This document shows, one piece after another, positions 7,906 to 16,983 of a DNA stretch of 57,902 bases (positions within the stretch are counted from its first letter, which is position 1; each line of letters starts with the position of its first letter). The notes beneath the pieces were generated by a model, which saw only the letters and a program-made list of their open reading frames with translations, had not been told where the DNA came from and made no database searches. Origin of the DNA: Spirochaetaceae bacterium UBA5556 (GTDB lineage Bacteria > Spirochaetota > Spirochaetia > Treponematales > Rectinemataceae); the NCBI GenBank assembly GCA_002425765.1, contig DIMW01000013.1, forward strand, positions 37,426-95,327. Direction: 5' to 3'. Position numbers and translations under genes: made by a program.

Positions 7906-9342
7906 ATGATAGAGAATTCCGGTCTGGACCCGACCGTCGGGCTGTTCGGGATTGGTCTCGATACCTATTGGGCGCAATTCCCCGGCCTCGAGGAGAGGCT
8001 GAAGGGATACCAGTCGGAAACAAGGGTGACTCTTGAGGCAGCCGGGGCCCGCGTGATCGACGCGGGGCTCGTCGATACGGTCGAAAAAGCGCGAACGGCG
8101 GGGATTCTCTTCCGCGAAAACAAGGTGTCCCTCGTTTTCTTGCACATCACGACCTACGCGCTGTCGCAGACGGTCCTGCCGGTCGCCCGCGAAGCCGGGG
8201 TGCCGGTCGTCGTCGTCAATGTCCAGCCTGCGAAAAAGATAGAGTATGAATGGTTCAACGGCCTCGGCGACCGCGCCCTCATGACGGGCGAATGGCTCGC
8301 CAACTGCCAGTCATGCTGCGTGCCCGAGATCGCGAACGTGTTCAACAGAAACGGCATCCCCTACCATATGATTACTGGGTTCCGCAGCGAGGCCTTCATC
8401 GAGCGGGAACTTCGGGGCTGGGTACGGGCCGCGCGCGTCGCGGAAACCCTGCGGCGCACGAATGTCGGCATCCTGGGGCACTATTACGAGGGCATGCTCG
8501 ACGTGTATACCGACGTGACGCGCATGGCGGGAGTCTTCGGCAGCCAGTTCAATCTCCTTGAGATGGACCACCTCGCCCAACTCCACAAGAATGTCCGCCC
8601 CGCCCAGATTGAGGCGAAGGTGGCGCAGTTCCGCCGCGAATTCGAGGTTGTGCCCGAGTGCGAGGAGGCCGAGCTCGCGCGGGCGGCGCGCACTTCCTGC
8701 GCCCTCGACGCTCTGGCGAACGAAAAGAAGCTCGGGGCGCTGGCCTACTACTACGAGGGAACCGCCGGCACCAAGCACCAGGATATCGTCACCTCGGTCA
8801 TCGCGGGCAACACTCTGCTCACCGCGCACCATGTGCCGGTCGCGGGCGAATGCGAGGTGAAAAACGCCATCGCGATGAAGATTCTGGACCTCTTGGGTGC
8901 GGGCGGCTCATTTTCGGAATTCTACCTTATCGATTATGAGGACGATGTGGTGCTGTGGGGACACGACGGCCCGGCGCACTCCGCCATCGCCGAGGGCAAA
9001 GTGAAGCTTGTTCCTCTGCCGCTCTACCACGGCAAGCCCGGCAAGGGCCTCTCCATACAGATGAGCGTGCGGCACGGGCCGGTAACGCTGCTCTCGGTGG
9101 TCGAGGGCGCGGGCGGGAAAGTGTTTCTGCTGACGGCCGAGGGGGAATCGGTCCCCGGCCCGACGCTTCAGATAGGGAACACCAACAGCCGCTACCGCTT
9201 CCCGCTCTCCGCGAGGGAATTTTCAGAGGCCTGGTCGAAGGAAGGCCCCGCGCACCACTGCGCGATCGGAGTGGGCCACGTCGCGGCGGAAATCGAAAAG
9301 ACGGCCGCTCTCTTCAACATAGAATGTCGCCGAATTTGCTGA
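7906..9342 (+). CDS. L-fucose/L-arabinose isomerase-family protein
   Basis: 478 aa. Metal-dependent aldose-ketose isomerase fold of the AraA/FucI superfamily. Probable Mn ligands are Glu in ALAYYYEG, Glu in VPVAGECEVKNAIAM and His residues in VLWGHDGPAH, arranged as in arabinose isomerase. The N-terminal Rossmann-like domain has VGLFGIGLDTYWAQFPGL. ATG at 7906 is the only reasonable in-frame Met near the fold start, yet no Shine-Dalgarno sequence is visible. It is the first gene of the rhamnose-type operon, 15 bp before the ABC ATPase. The dedicated rhamnose isomerase is encoded at the operon's far end. This one may therefore handle a second sugar such as L-fucose, or have drifted in function. 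Exact substrate unknown. Confidence 0.8.
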   Translation: MIENSGLDPTVGLFGIGLDTYWAQFPGLEERLKGYQSETRVTLEAAGARVIDAGLVDTVEKARTAGILFRENKVSLVFLHITTYALSQTVLPVAREAGVPVVVVNVQPAKKIEYEWFNGLGDRALMTGEWLANCQSCCVPEIANVFNRNGIPYHMITGFRSEAFIERELRGWVRAARVAETLRRTNVGILGHYYEGMLDVYTDVTRMAGVFGSQFNLLEMDHLAQLHKNVRPAQIEAKVAQFRREFEVVPECEEAELARAARTSCALDALANEKKLGALAYYYEGTAGTKHQDIVTSVIAGNTLLTAHHVPVAGECEVKNAIAMKILDLLGAGGSFSEFYLIDYEDDVVLWGHDGPAHSAIAEGKVKLVPLPLYHGKPGKGLSIQMSVRHGPVTLLSVVEGAGGKVFLLTAEGESVPGPTLQIGNTNSRYRFPLSAREFSEAWSKEGPAHHCAIGVGHVAAEIEKTAALFNIECRRIC

Positions 9343-9357
9343 TGTAAGGAAGGTGCA

Positions 9358-10878
9358 ATGGCGGATTATATTCTGGAGCTGCGGCACATCTCAAAGTTTT
9401 TCCCCGGCGTGCAGGCGCTGAAGGATGTGCATTTCCAGCTCAAACCCGCGGAAATCCACGCGATCATGGGCGAAAACGGCGCCGGAAAGTCCACGCTCAT
9501 CAAAATCATCACCGGCGTCTACCATCCCGATGAGGGCGAAATTCTCTTCAATGGCCAGCCTGTCCATTTCAGAAGCCCGCTCGACGCGCAACGACTCGGA
9601 ATCGCGGCGGTATATCAGCATGTCGCGTGCTTCCCCGACCTCTCGGTACTCGAGAACATTTTCCTCGGACACGAGAGCTTCGATTCCCTCACCCGAAAGA
9701 TACACTGGCGCGAACTGCGCAAGAAGGCCGAAGTCCTTCTCCAGAGCCTCGACGCCGACTTCAGCCCTTCGGCCTCGATGGGAAGCCTCTCGATCGCCCA
9801 GCAGCAGATCGTCGAGATAGCCAAGGCGCTCTCTGTCGACGCCAAAATCCTCATCATGGACGAGCCCACCGCCCCTCTCTCCCGCCGCGAGTGCGAGGAC
9901 CTCTACCGCATCACGGAGGGCCTGCGCGACAAGGGTGTCTCCATCATCTTCATTTCACACAGAATCGAAGACATGTACCGGCTCGCCGAACGCGTCACCG
10001 TGCTCCGCGACGGTCACTATATCGCCACGTGGGACGTCCCCGGACTCGAACAGGCGCGGCTCGTGCAGGGCATGGTGGGGCGCGAAATCACTCAGTATTT
10101 CCCCTCGCGACACGCGGCCATAGGCGAGGAAATTTTCCGGGTGGAGGGCCTGTCGCGGACGGGCTTCTTCAAGGACATTTCATTTTCCGTGCGGCGCGGC
10201 GAAATCGTCGCGCTGACCGGGCTCGTGGGCGCCGGCAGGACCGAAATCTGCGAGAGCCTCTACGGCATCTCCCCACGCGACGCGGGCAGACTCTTCCTCG
10301 AAGGGAAGGAAATCGCGATCCACACGTCCGCGGAAGCCCTCGCGCACGGCATAGGGTATCTGCCCGAGGACCGCATGAAGCAGGGCCTCGTGCTCGACTG
10401 GGACCTGATCCGGAACATCACTCTCGCGTCCCTCAAGAACTTCTGCCGAAACGGGTTCATGCAGCCTTCCCAGGAAAAAGACATCGCGCTGCGCCTGACG
10501 GACAGCCTCAAGGTCAAGACGGCCCACATCTACGCAAAGGCGTCCACCCTCTCCGGAGGAAATCAGCAGAAGCTCATCGTCGCCAAGCTCCTCACGTCCA
10601 AGCTCAAACTTATCATCCTCGACGAGCCCACCAAGGGCGTCGATGTCGGCGCGAAGACCGAGATATACCGCATCATGAACCAGCTCGCCGAAGAGGGTTA
10701 CGGCATCATCATGATTTCGAGCGAAATGCCTGAGGTCATAGGTATGAGCGACCGCATCGTGGTCATCCGTGAAGGCCGCAAGTCCGCCGAGTTCGCGACG
10801 CCGGACGCCACGCAGGAAACCATCCTCGAGGCCGCAATGACCGCCCATGGGAGAGAAGCACATGCAATCGCAGGTTAA
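9358..10878 (+). CDS. sugar ABC transporter ATPase, tandem domains (RbsA/RhaT type)
   Basis: 506 aa, two fused ATPase domains as in RbsA, XylG and RhaT. Domain 1 has Walker A GENGAGKSTL, the signature-like LSIAQQQIVEIAKAL and Walker B ILIMDEPT. Domain 2 has the degenerate Walker A GLVGAGRTEI expected for this class, the signature LSGGNQQKLIVAKLL and Walker B IILDEPTKGVD. It energises import of the pentose or deoxyhexose bound by the downstream periplasmic protein. ATG at 9358 follows AAGGAAGG. It is followed by an overlapping permease gene. The presence of rhaM and rhaA in the same operon points to L-rhamnose as main cargo. Confidence 0.92.
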   Translation: MADYILELRHISKFFPGVQALKDVHFQLKPAEIHAIMGENGAGKSTLIKIITGVYHPDEGEILFNGQPVHFRSPLDAQRLGIAAVYQHVACFPDLSVLENIFLGHESFDSLTRKIHWRELRKKAEVLLQSLDADFSPSASMGSLSIAQQQIVEIAKALSVDAKILIMDEPTAPLSRRECEDLYRITEGLRDKGVSIIFISHRIEDMYRLAERVTVLRDGHYIATWDVPGLEQARLVQGMVGREITQYFPSRHAAIGEEIFRVEGLSRTGFFKDISFSVRRGEIVALTGLVGAGRTEICESLYGISPRDAGRLFLEGKEIAIHTSAEALAHGIGYLPEDRMKQGLVLDWDLIRNITLASLKNFCRNGFMQPSQEKDIALRLTDSLKVKTAHIYAKASTLSGGNQQKLIVAKLLTSKLKLIILDEPTKGVDVGAKTEIYRIMNQLAEEGYGIIMISSEMPEVIGMSDRIVVIREGRKSAEFATPDATQETILEAAMTAHGREAHAIAG

Positions 10879-11950
10879 AATGAACGCAGACGGCTCCACG
10901 GGCGGCGCGAACCTCCGTCCCCAAAATCTCGAGGGCCCGCCGGACAGCCGCTCCTCGGGCCTCATCAGGAAAATCTCCCGAAATTCCGAAACTTTCCGCG
11001 AACTGGGCCTTCTCATCTTCATCGTCGCGCTCGCGGCCATTTTCCAGATCCGGAACCCGAAATTCCTGAGCATCGCAAATATCAAGGACCTTCTCGCCAA
11101 CACCGCGATACTGAGCATTCTGGCCGTCGGCATGATGATGGTGATCATCACGCGCGGCATCGATCTCTCGATCGGCTCCACGATGGCGCTCTCGGGCATG
11201 ATCACCTCGCTCACCGTGAGCGCACACCCCGGTATTTCGCCCTTCCTTTCGCTGGCGCAGGGGATGGCCATCGGGCTCGCCGCGGGCCTCGTGATCGGGG
11301 TGCTCGTCGCGTACTTCAAGATTCTGCCGATAATCGCGACGCTCGGCCTCATGAATATCCTGAGGGGCATGACCTACCTCATCAGCAAAGGCAAATGGGT
11401 CAGTGCCTACCAGATGTCGGCCGGCTTCAAGAATCTGAGCACGGGCACCACGCTCGGAATTAACAACTTAATTATTTTTGCCGTAGTAATTTACATTCTC
11501 TACACCTATTTCATCAACCAGACGAAGACGGGCCGCTACATCTACGCAGTCGGCTCGAGCCCGGAGACGGCAGAGCTCATCGGCATCAAGCGGCAGCGCA
11601 TCATCCTCCTCGTGTACGCGCTCATGGGCCTCCTCGCGGGACTGGCCGGCGTGCTCTGGGTGAGCAAGTTCGCCTCGGCTCAGGGCGATACCGCAGTCGG
11701 CTACGAGATGAATGTCATCGCCGCGACAGTGCTGGGCGGCGTGAGCGTCGCGGGAGGACGGGGCAAGGTCTCCGGCATTCTTCTGGGCTCGATCCTCTTC
11801 GGCATTCTGGCGAACGCCCTGCCGCTCATCAATATTTCGCCGTTCTGGCAACAGTTCATCCAGGGGCTCGTAATTCTGGCAGCCATCATCTCGAACGTGC
11901 TCCTGCAGCGCCGTAACGACAAACTCGCGCTCAAAAAGCGCGCGATTTGA
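10862..11950 (+). CDS. sugar ABC transporter permease 1 (RhaP/RbsC family)
   Basis: 362 aa inner-membrane permease. A hydrophilic N-terminus of about 45 residues precedes 8-10 predicted membrane segments. The family pattern VGMMMVIITRGIDLSIGS follows the second segment and VLGGVSVAGGRGKVSG lies near the C-terminus. Both are standard for RbsC-type permeases. ATG at 10862 is chosen because GGAGAGAAG lies 5-8 bp upstream. It overlaps the end of the ATPase gene by 17 bp; ATG 10847 and ATG 10880 are alternatives. The protein pairs with the second permease gene, as in RhaP/RhaQ heterodimers. Confidence 0.9.
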   Translation: MQSQVKMNADGSTGGANLRPQNLEGPPDSRSSGLIRKISRNSETFRELGLLIFIVALAAIFQIRNPKFLSIANIKDLLANTAILSILAVGMMMVIITRGIDLSIGSTMALSGMITSLTVSAHPGISPFLSLAQGMAIGLAAGLVIGVLVAYFKILPIIATLGLMNILRGMTYLISKGKWVSAYQMSAGFKNLSTGTTLGINNLIIFAVVIYILYTYFINQTKTGRYIYAVGSSPETAELIGIKRQRIILLVYALMGLLAGLAGVLWVSKFASAQGDTAVGYEMNVIAATVLGGVSVAGGRGKVSGILLGSILFGILANALPLINISPFWQQFIQGLVILAAIISNVLLQRRNDKLALKKRAI

Positions 11951-11963
11951 GAGGGAAGAGAAC

Positions 11964-13022
11964 ATGGAAAAGACAGCGATCGATATCAACAAACCGCGCG
12001 GGCTGCATCAGTACCAGTGGGAAATCTTCCTCGTCGTGCTCTTTCTGGCGGTGAATGTCGTCAACTCCTTCCTGAGCCCCTACTATCTCACCCTCGACAC
12101 CTTCGTGAGCACCCCGATGAACTTTCTCGACAAGGCCTTCCTCGTCCTGCCGATGACGATGATCATCATTCTCGGGAACATCGACGTATCGGTCGGCTCG
12201 ATCGTCGCCCTCACCTCGGTACTCATGGCGGTGTCGTACAACGCGGGCCTGCCCATGCCGCTCGCGATGGTGCTCGCCCTCCTCGTCAGCACGACCTGCG
12301 GGTTCATCAACGGTTTTCTCCAGATCAAGTTCAAGGAACTCTCCGCGACGATCATCACGCTCAGCACCATGACGGTCTTCCGCGGCATCGCCTACGTCAT
12401 TCTCGAGGACCGCTCGGCCGGGAAGTTCCCGTCCTGGTTCAGTTTCCTGGCGTGGGGTTACCTCGGAAAGATACCTTTTATCCTGATCGTGTTCGTGCTG
12501 GCGGCGATCGTCTTCGCCGTGATCCTGCACACGACCCGCTTCGGCCGGATGATCTACGCGGTGGGCAGCAACAGGACCGCCTGCGAATACTCCGGCATCC
12601 GCACCGACCGCATCATCCTCGGCGTGAGCATGCTGGCGGGCCTCATGGCGGGCTTCACCTCGCTTTTTCTGACCTCGCGCATGGGCAGCACGCGGCCGAA
12701 CGTCGCGCTCAACTATGAGCTCGACGCCATCGCCATGACGGTACTCGGAGGCATCAGCACAAACGGCGGCAAAGGCCGGATAACAGGCCCTCTCATTTCG
12801 ATTTTCCTCATCGGTTTCCTAAACTACGGGCTCGGCCTGCGCAATGTCTCGGCGCAGGTGCTCCTCATAATTCTCGGCTTCCTGTTGGTTCTGTCGGTGC
12901 TTGTCCAGAATTTCACCGACAGGCCGAGACAGAAATCACCCCAGAAATCATCCGCTCCAACGCGCCGGTCCGACGCGGGAGACGGATCAGATATTCATGA
13001 AAATTCAGCTCAAGGAGGCTGA
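11964..13022 (+). CDS. sugar ABC transporter permease 2 (RhaQ/RbsC family)
   Basis: 352 aa, eight or more hydrophobic segments. It carries MTMIIILGNIDVSVGSIVAL and VLGGISTNGGKGRITG, the same family patterns as the preceding permease but clearly diverged from it. A polar C-terminal tail of about 35 residues (RPRQKSPQKSS and onward) is longer than usual for the family and probably cytoplasmic. That tail overlaps the region carrying the ribosome site of the next gene. ATG at 11964 follows GAGGGAAGAG. The two unequal permeases match the RhaP/RhaQ layout of rhamnose importers. Confidence 0.9.
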   Translation: MEKTAIDINKPRGLHQYQWEIFLVVLFLAVNVVNSFLSPYYLTLDTFVSTPMNFLDKAFLVLPMTMIIILGNIDVSVGSIVALTSVLMAVSYNAGLPMPLAMVLALLVSTTCGFINGFLQIKFKELSATIITLSTMTVFRGIAYVILEDRSAGKFPSWFSFLAWGYLGKIPFILIVFVLAAIVFAVILHTTRFGRMIYAVGSNRTACEYSGIRTDRIILGVSMLAGLMAGFTSLFLTSRMGSTRPNVALNYELDAIAMTVLGGISTNGGKGRITGPLISIFLIGFLNYGLGLRNVSAQVLLIILGFLLVLSVLVQNFTDRPRQKSPQKSSAPTRRSDAGDGSDIHENSAQGG

Positions 13023-13023
13023 C

Positions 13024-14037
13024 ATGAAAAGAACAATTACCGTGGTAGCGCTGGTGCTTCTGGCACTGGCACTGGTCATTCCGTCCTCGGTATTCGCCGC
13101 GGAGAAAGCGAAATACGCCATCGTGTTCAAGAACACGGGCAACCCTTACGGCGAAAAACAGATGGAAGGTTTCAAGGTAGGCATCGAGGAACAGGGCTTC
13201 GAGGCCATTCTCCGCGCTCCCGATCTTCCGACCGCCGAAGCGCAGATTCAGATCATCGAGCAACTGATCGCCCAGAAGGTCGCCGCGATCTGCATCGTCG
13301 GAAACGACTATGACGCGCTCGTGCCCGTCCTCAAAAAGGCGAGCTCCGCGGGCATCAAGGTTTTCTCCCTCGATTCCTCGGTCAATCCGCAGGCGCGCCT
13401 GACTCACGTCAACCAGGCTGACTCCGAAAAGATCGGCCAGACGCTCATCAAGGCGGCTTCCGACATGGCCGGCGGCAAAGGCGAGATAGCCATTCTTTCG
13501 GCGACAAGCCAAGCTTCCAATCAGAACATCTGGATCGACTTCATGAAGAAAGAGCTCGCGAAGCCCGAATACAAGGACCTCAAGCTGGTCAAAATCGCCT
13601 ACGGCGACGACCTGCGCGACAAGTCGGTCTCCGAGACCGAAGGGCTCCTCCGCTCCTATCCGAACCTGAAAGTCATCATCGCGCCGACCACCGTCGGCAT
13701 CGCTGCGGCGGGCAAAGTGCTCACCGACAAGGGACTCAAGGGCAAAGTGTTCCTGACCGGCCTCGGCCTGCCCTCCGAAATGGCGGAGTACATCAACAAC
13801 GGCGTGTGCCCCTATATGTTCCTGTGGAACCCGATCGATGTCGGATATCTGGGATCGTATGTCGGCACCGCGCTTGTGAGCGGCAAGATCACCGGCAAAG
13901 TCGGCGACAAGTTCAGCGCCGGACGCCTCGGCAACTACACCATCACCAAGGCGCCCGACGGCGGCACCGAAGTCCTGCTCGGGCCCCCGTTCAAGTTCGA
14001 CAAGAGCAATATCGAAGACTGGAAGAAAGTCTACTGA
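13024..14037 (+). CDS. rhaS: periplasmic rhamnose-type sugar-binding protein
   Basis: 337 aa periplasmic binding protein. Residues 1-25 form a signal peptide (MKRTITVV, then a hydrophobic stretch ending SSVFAA). The mature part is the type I fold with two lobes. YAIVFKNTGNPYGEKQMEGF opens lobe 1, and APDLPTAEAQIQIIEQLIAQ is close to the RhaS/LsrB subgroup rather than RbsB. Downstream LGNYTITKAPDGGTEVLLGP is typical of that subgroup. An excellent AAGGAGG lies 5 bp before ATG 13024. The gene starts 1 bp after the permease stop. Rhamnose is the best guess for ligand, given rhaM and rhaA; autoinducer-2 binding proteins (LsrB) are related but no lsr genes are present. Confidence 0.88.
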   Translation: MKRTITVVALVLLALALVIPSSVFAAEKAKYAIVFKNTGNPYGEKQMEGFKVGIEEQGFEAILRAPDLPTAEAQIQIIEQLIAQKVAAICIVGNDYDALVPVLKKASSAGIKVFSLDSSVNPQARLTHVNQADSEKIGQTLIKAASDMAGGKGEIAILSATSQASNQNIWIDFMKKELAKPEYKDLKLVKIAYGDDLRDKSVSETEGLLRSYPNLKVIIAPTTVGIAAAGKVLTDKGLKGKVFLTGLGLPSEMAEYINNGVCPYMFLWNPIDVGYLGSYVGTALVSGKITGKVGDKFSAGRLGNYTITKAPDGGTEVLLGPPFKFDKSNIEDWKKVY

Positions 14038-14046
14038 GTTGAAAGT

Positions 14047-14077
14047 GCGCGGGCCGGCAGCCAACACCGACCCGCGC
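14047..14077 (+). other. intercistronic stem-loop after the binding-protein gene
   Basis: GCGCGGG (14047-14053) pairs with CCCGCGC (14071-14077) around a 17-base loop, within the 67-bp gap between the binding protein gene and rhaM. No T-run follows, so it is not a simple terminator. It may protect the transporter part of the message or dampen downstream expression. Confidence 0.4.
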
Positions 14078-14104
14078 CTTCTCATTCGGAGAAAGGAGCA
14101 CAAG

Positions 14105-14419
14105 ATGAAGCGAAACGCGTTCGCGATGCAGCTTAAGCCGGGGAATGAGGCCGAGTACAGGCGCCGCCACGATGAAATCTGGCCGGAACTCAAGGCCGAA
14201 CTCAGGAAAGCGGGAGTATCGGACTACTCGATCTACCTCGACCCTCAGACGCTGCGTCTCTTCGCCATCCAGCGGCTCGCGGACGACGAGACGAACGACC
14301 TTCTGCCGCAGAGCCCCGTCGTGCGCACGTGGTGGGACTCCATGAAAGACCTCATGGAGACGAATCCCGACAATTCTCCCAAAGTGTGGTCCCTCCCCGA
14401 AATGTTCCATATGGATTGA
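14105..14419 (+). CDS. rhaM: L-rhamnose mutarotase
   Basis: 104 aa, the family length. Interconverts alpha- and beta-L-rhamnopyranose so that the isomerase receives its preferred anomer. The sequence FAMQLKPGNEAEYRRRHDEIWPEL carries the conserved His, and VSDYSIYLDPQTLRLFA follows. The C-terminal WWDSMKDLMETNPDN and VWSLPEMFHMD are characteristic of RhaM. ATG at 14105 has GAAAGGAG upstream. It sits between the transporter and the aldolase. This is the gene that most directly names the operon as a rhamnose locus. Confidence 0.93.
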   Translation: MKRNAFAMQLKPGNEAEYRRRHDEIWPELKAELRKAGVSDYSIYLDPQTLRLFAIQRLADDETNDLLPQSPVVRTWWDSMKDLMETNPDNSPKVWSLPEMFHMD

Positions 14420-14439
14420 GCGAAGGAAGGTGATCAGAA

Positions 14440-15603
14440 ATGGACCTCGATCCCATTGTTCAGCTTTCGCGCAATTTTGGCGGTAATCCTGACTATGTAT
14501 TGGCAGGAGGCGGCAACGCCTCACAGAAGGAAGGCGACACCATCGCCATAAAGGCTTCGGGAGTCCAGCTCGGGACTATCGACGCCGCCGGCTTTGTGCA
14601 GCTATCTCTTTCGAAGCTTAATGCTTTATTTACTATTGAATTACCTTTGAATTCCGACGAGCGCGAGAAAATCGTGCTTGAGAAAATGCTCGCGGCCCGG
14701 TTGCCGGGGCAGGCCATGCGTCCGAGCGTGGAGACGCTCCTGCATGCGCTGTTTCCGTTCAGATTCGTGGTGCACCTGCATCCGGCCCTGATAAATGGAA
14801 TGCTCTGCTCTCGCGCGGCGTTGAGCGCCGCACAGGCCCTTTTCGGAAGCGAGGTAGCGGTTCTTCCATATATCACACCGGGCTACACCCTCGCGGACGT
14901 GGTCCGCAGAATCTTTGAGACACGAACACTCTCGGGCCAACGCCCGTATAAAATATTGTTTTTACAGAACCATGGCGTCTTCGTCGCGGCGGATACCACG
15001 GAAGAGATCAAGGCGCTGTATGACCATATTTTTGCCGTTCTGAAGAGCAAAGTGCGGTCACTGCCTGCGGAGAACGAGGCGGTTAAACGTGTCCCCGCCG
15101 CGGAAAAGGTTTCGCGGGCAAATGTGCTCGCGGCGGTTGAAGCGAATTCCGTGAAATTTAACGTAAGATTTTTCTTTACGTCAAACTCCATTGTGAGCCA
15201 TTTCCTCACAAACCCCGAAGCCTTCAAGCCCCTCGCCGCGCCATTCACTCCCGACCATATTGTCTACGCGGGAGCCTGGCCCCTCTTCGTCAGCCAGAGC
15301 CAGGCGGAGAATCCAGAATCTCTGGCGGAGCAAATCAATGCTTACCGCGCCCGTCATGACGAACCCCCCAAAATCCTCGCCGTCGAGAATCTCGGCATTT
15401 TCGGCCTCGGCAAAGACGACGCTGCCGCCGGGCGCGCCTGTCTGCTCTTCACGGACGCCGCCAAGATCGCGTGGTACACGGAGGCCTTTGGAGGCGCTCA
15501 TCCCATGGAGAGCGCAGACATCGAATTTATTCGCAACTGGGAAGTGGAAAAGTACCGATCGTCCATAGCATCGAAGAACAACATCGCCGCGTCAGGGCAA
15601 TAA
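14440..15603 (+). CDS. class II aldolase, rhamnulose-1-phosphate aldolase type (aldolase half of RhaE/YuxG)
   Basis: 387 aa. Class II aldolase fold that would cleave L-rhamnulose 1-phosphate to dihydroxyacetone phosphate and L-lactaldehyde. Visible are the substrate loop GGGNASQKEGDTIAIKASG, Zn ligands in VVHLHP and a third His in FLQNHGVFV. At 387 aa it is longer than E. coli RhaD (about 275). It resembles instead the N-terminal aldolase half of the bifunctional aldolase/short-chain dehydrogenase proteins, including the end segment IRNWEVEKYR. The dehydrogenase half is missing, and no lactaldehyde dehydrogenase or reductase lies nearby. ATG at 14440 follows AAGGTGATC. It precedes rhaA by 29 bp. 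Confidence 0.85.
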   Translation: MDLDPIVQLSRNFGGNPDYVLAGGGNASQKEGDTIAIKASGVQLGTIDAAGFVQLSLSKLNALFTIELPLNSDEREKIVLEKMLAARLPGQAMRPSVETLLHALFPFRFVVHLHPALINGMLCSRAALSAAQALFGSEVAVLPYITPGYTLADVVRRIFETRTLSGQRPYKILFLQNHGVFVAADTTEEIKALYDHIFAVLKSKVRSLPAENEAVKRVPAAEKVSRANVLAAVEANSVKFNVRFFFTSNSIVSHFLTNPEAFKPLAAPFTPDHIVYAGAWPLFVSQSQAENPESLAEQINAYRARHDEPPKILAVENLGIFGLGKDDAAAGRACLLFTDAAKIAWYTEAFGGAHPMESADIEFIRNWEVEKYRSSIASKNNIAASGQ

Positions 15604-15632
15604 TGGCGGGCGAGAAAGGGAGGATGAATTTT

Positions 15633-16889
15633 ATGTCCAGAGCAGAACAGGAATACAAGGCAGCGCGTGAAATATATGCTGAACTCGGTATCGATACCGA
15701 TCTGGCGCTGAAAACGCTCTCATCGATACCCATCTCGATCCACTGCTGGCAGGGTGACGATGTCATCGGCTTCGACGGGGCCACTTCCCTGAGCGGCGGC
15801 ATCCTCGCGACCGGCAATTACCCCGGCCGCGCGCGCAACGCCGAAGAACTGCGCGCCGATGCCGCCTTCGCCTTCACCCAGATTCCCGGCAAGAAGCGCT
15901 TCAACCTCCACGCGATGTACGCGGAGACGGACGGGGCAAAAGTCGAGCGCTCTTCGCTCGAACCGCGTCACTTCAACAACTGGGTCGCCTGGGCCAAGGA
16001 GCAGAAGATAGGCCTCGATTTCAATCCTACCTTCATGTCGCACCCTCTCGCCGCAAGCGGTTGGACCCTCGCCCACACCGACGGCCATATCCGTTCTTTC
16101 TGGGTCGAACACGGAAAAGCGAGCAGACGCATCGCGCAGGCCATCGCCGACACGCTGAAAGACTTTGTCGTGAACAACCTCTGGGTCCCGGACGGCTCCA
16201 AGGACATGCCCGCCGACCGGCTCGGCCCGCGCCTCAGGCTCAAAGAATCCCTCGACGCCATCTATGCCGAGAAAATGCCCAATGATCGCGTCCTCGACTG
16301 CGTCGAGTCCAAACTTTTCGGCATCGGTTCGGAATCCTATGTTCCTGGTTCCCACGAATTCTATTTTGGCTACGCGGCACAGAAAGCCATCGGTCTCTGC
16401 TACGACATGGGACATTTCCATCCCACGGAGAGTATCGCGGATAAAATTTCCTCCACCCTTCTCTACGTGCCATACCTGATCATCCATGTCAGCCGCGGCA
16501 TCCACTGGGATTCCGATCATATCGTCATCTGGAACGACGCCCTCACCGACGTCTGCAGGGAGATCGTGCGGATGCATGTCTGGGACAGGGTCTATCTCGC
16601 CCTCGATTATTTCGATTCCAGTGTAAATCGCATCTCTGCGTGGGTTATCGGAACCCGCAGCACGCAACGGGCTCTTCTCTACGCATTTCTGGAGCCTGTC
16701 GGAGCGATGCGTGCCGAAGAAGAGCGGGGCGATTTCGGCGCACGACTCGGGCTGATTGAAGAATCCCGGTCGCTGCCGTTCTCCGCGGTCTGGCGCTATT
16801 ACTGCGAAAGCCAGAACGTTCCCTATGGTCCAGCCTGGATCGAAGAGGTGAAGGGCTATGAAAAAAAAGTGCTTTCCGTGAGAGGATAG
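15633..16889 (+). CDS. rhaA: L-rhamnose isomerase
   Basis: 418 aa, matching RhaA (about 420). Converts L-rhamnose to L-rhamnulose with Mn/Zn. Signature segments are SIHCWQGDDVIGFDGA, RFNLHAMYAE, IGLDFNPTFMSHPLA and DMGHFHPTESIADKISS. The metal-binding Glu, Asp and His residues lie in these. ATG at 15633 is preferred because GGGAGG lies 9 bp upstream. ATG 15624, three codons earlier, would have it immediately adjacent. It is the last gene of the rhamnose operon. No rhamnulokinase gene is found in the operon, so the next step must be encoded elsewhere. Confidence 0.95.
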   Translation: MSRAEQEYKAAREIYAELGIDTDLALKTLSSIPISIHCWQGDDVIGFDGATSLSGGILATGNYPGRARNAEELRADAAFAFTQIPGKKRFNLHAMYAETDGAKVERSSLEPRHFNNWVAWAKEQKIGLDFNPTFMSHPLAASGWTLAHTDGHIRSFWVEHGKASRRIAQAIADTLKDFVVNNLWVPDGSKDMPADRLGPRLRLKESLDAIYAEKMPNDRVLDCVESKLFGIGSESYVPGSHEFYFGYAAQKAIGLCYDMGHFHPTESIADKISSTLLYVPYLIIHVSRGIHWDSDHIVIWNDALTDVCREIVRMHVWDRVYLALDYFDSSVNRISAWVIGTRSTQRALLYAFLEPVGAMRAEEERGDFGARLGLIEESRSLPFSAVWRYYCESQNVPYGPAWIEEVKGYEKKVLSVRG

Positions 16890-16983
16890 TGAAATTCTTC
16901 GCTCCATTTAATTATTTTCCACTCTTGACTTTTCCCCCGCAATTCAAGAATTATAAGGTCAAAGAGAGGGTGAGTGATCAGTT

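Noticed and set aside
9627..10733. A second plus-frame reading within the ABC ATPase gene
   Set aside because: Arg/Pro/His-rich shadow of the ATPase, whose Walker motifs are intact in the main frame.
16925..16957. TTGACT and TATAAG as promoter of the PlsC-like gene
   Set aside because: The 21-bp spacing is outside the usual 16-18 bp range, so I did not list it.
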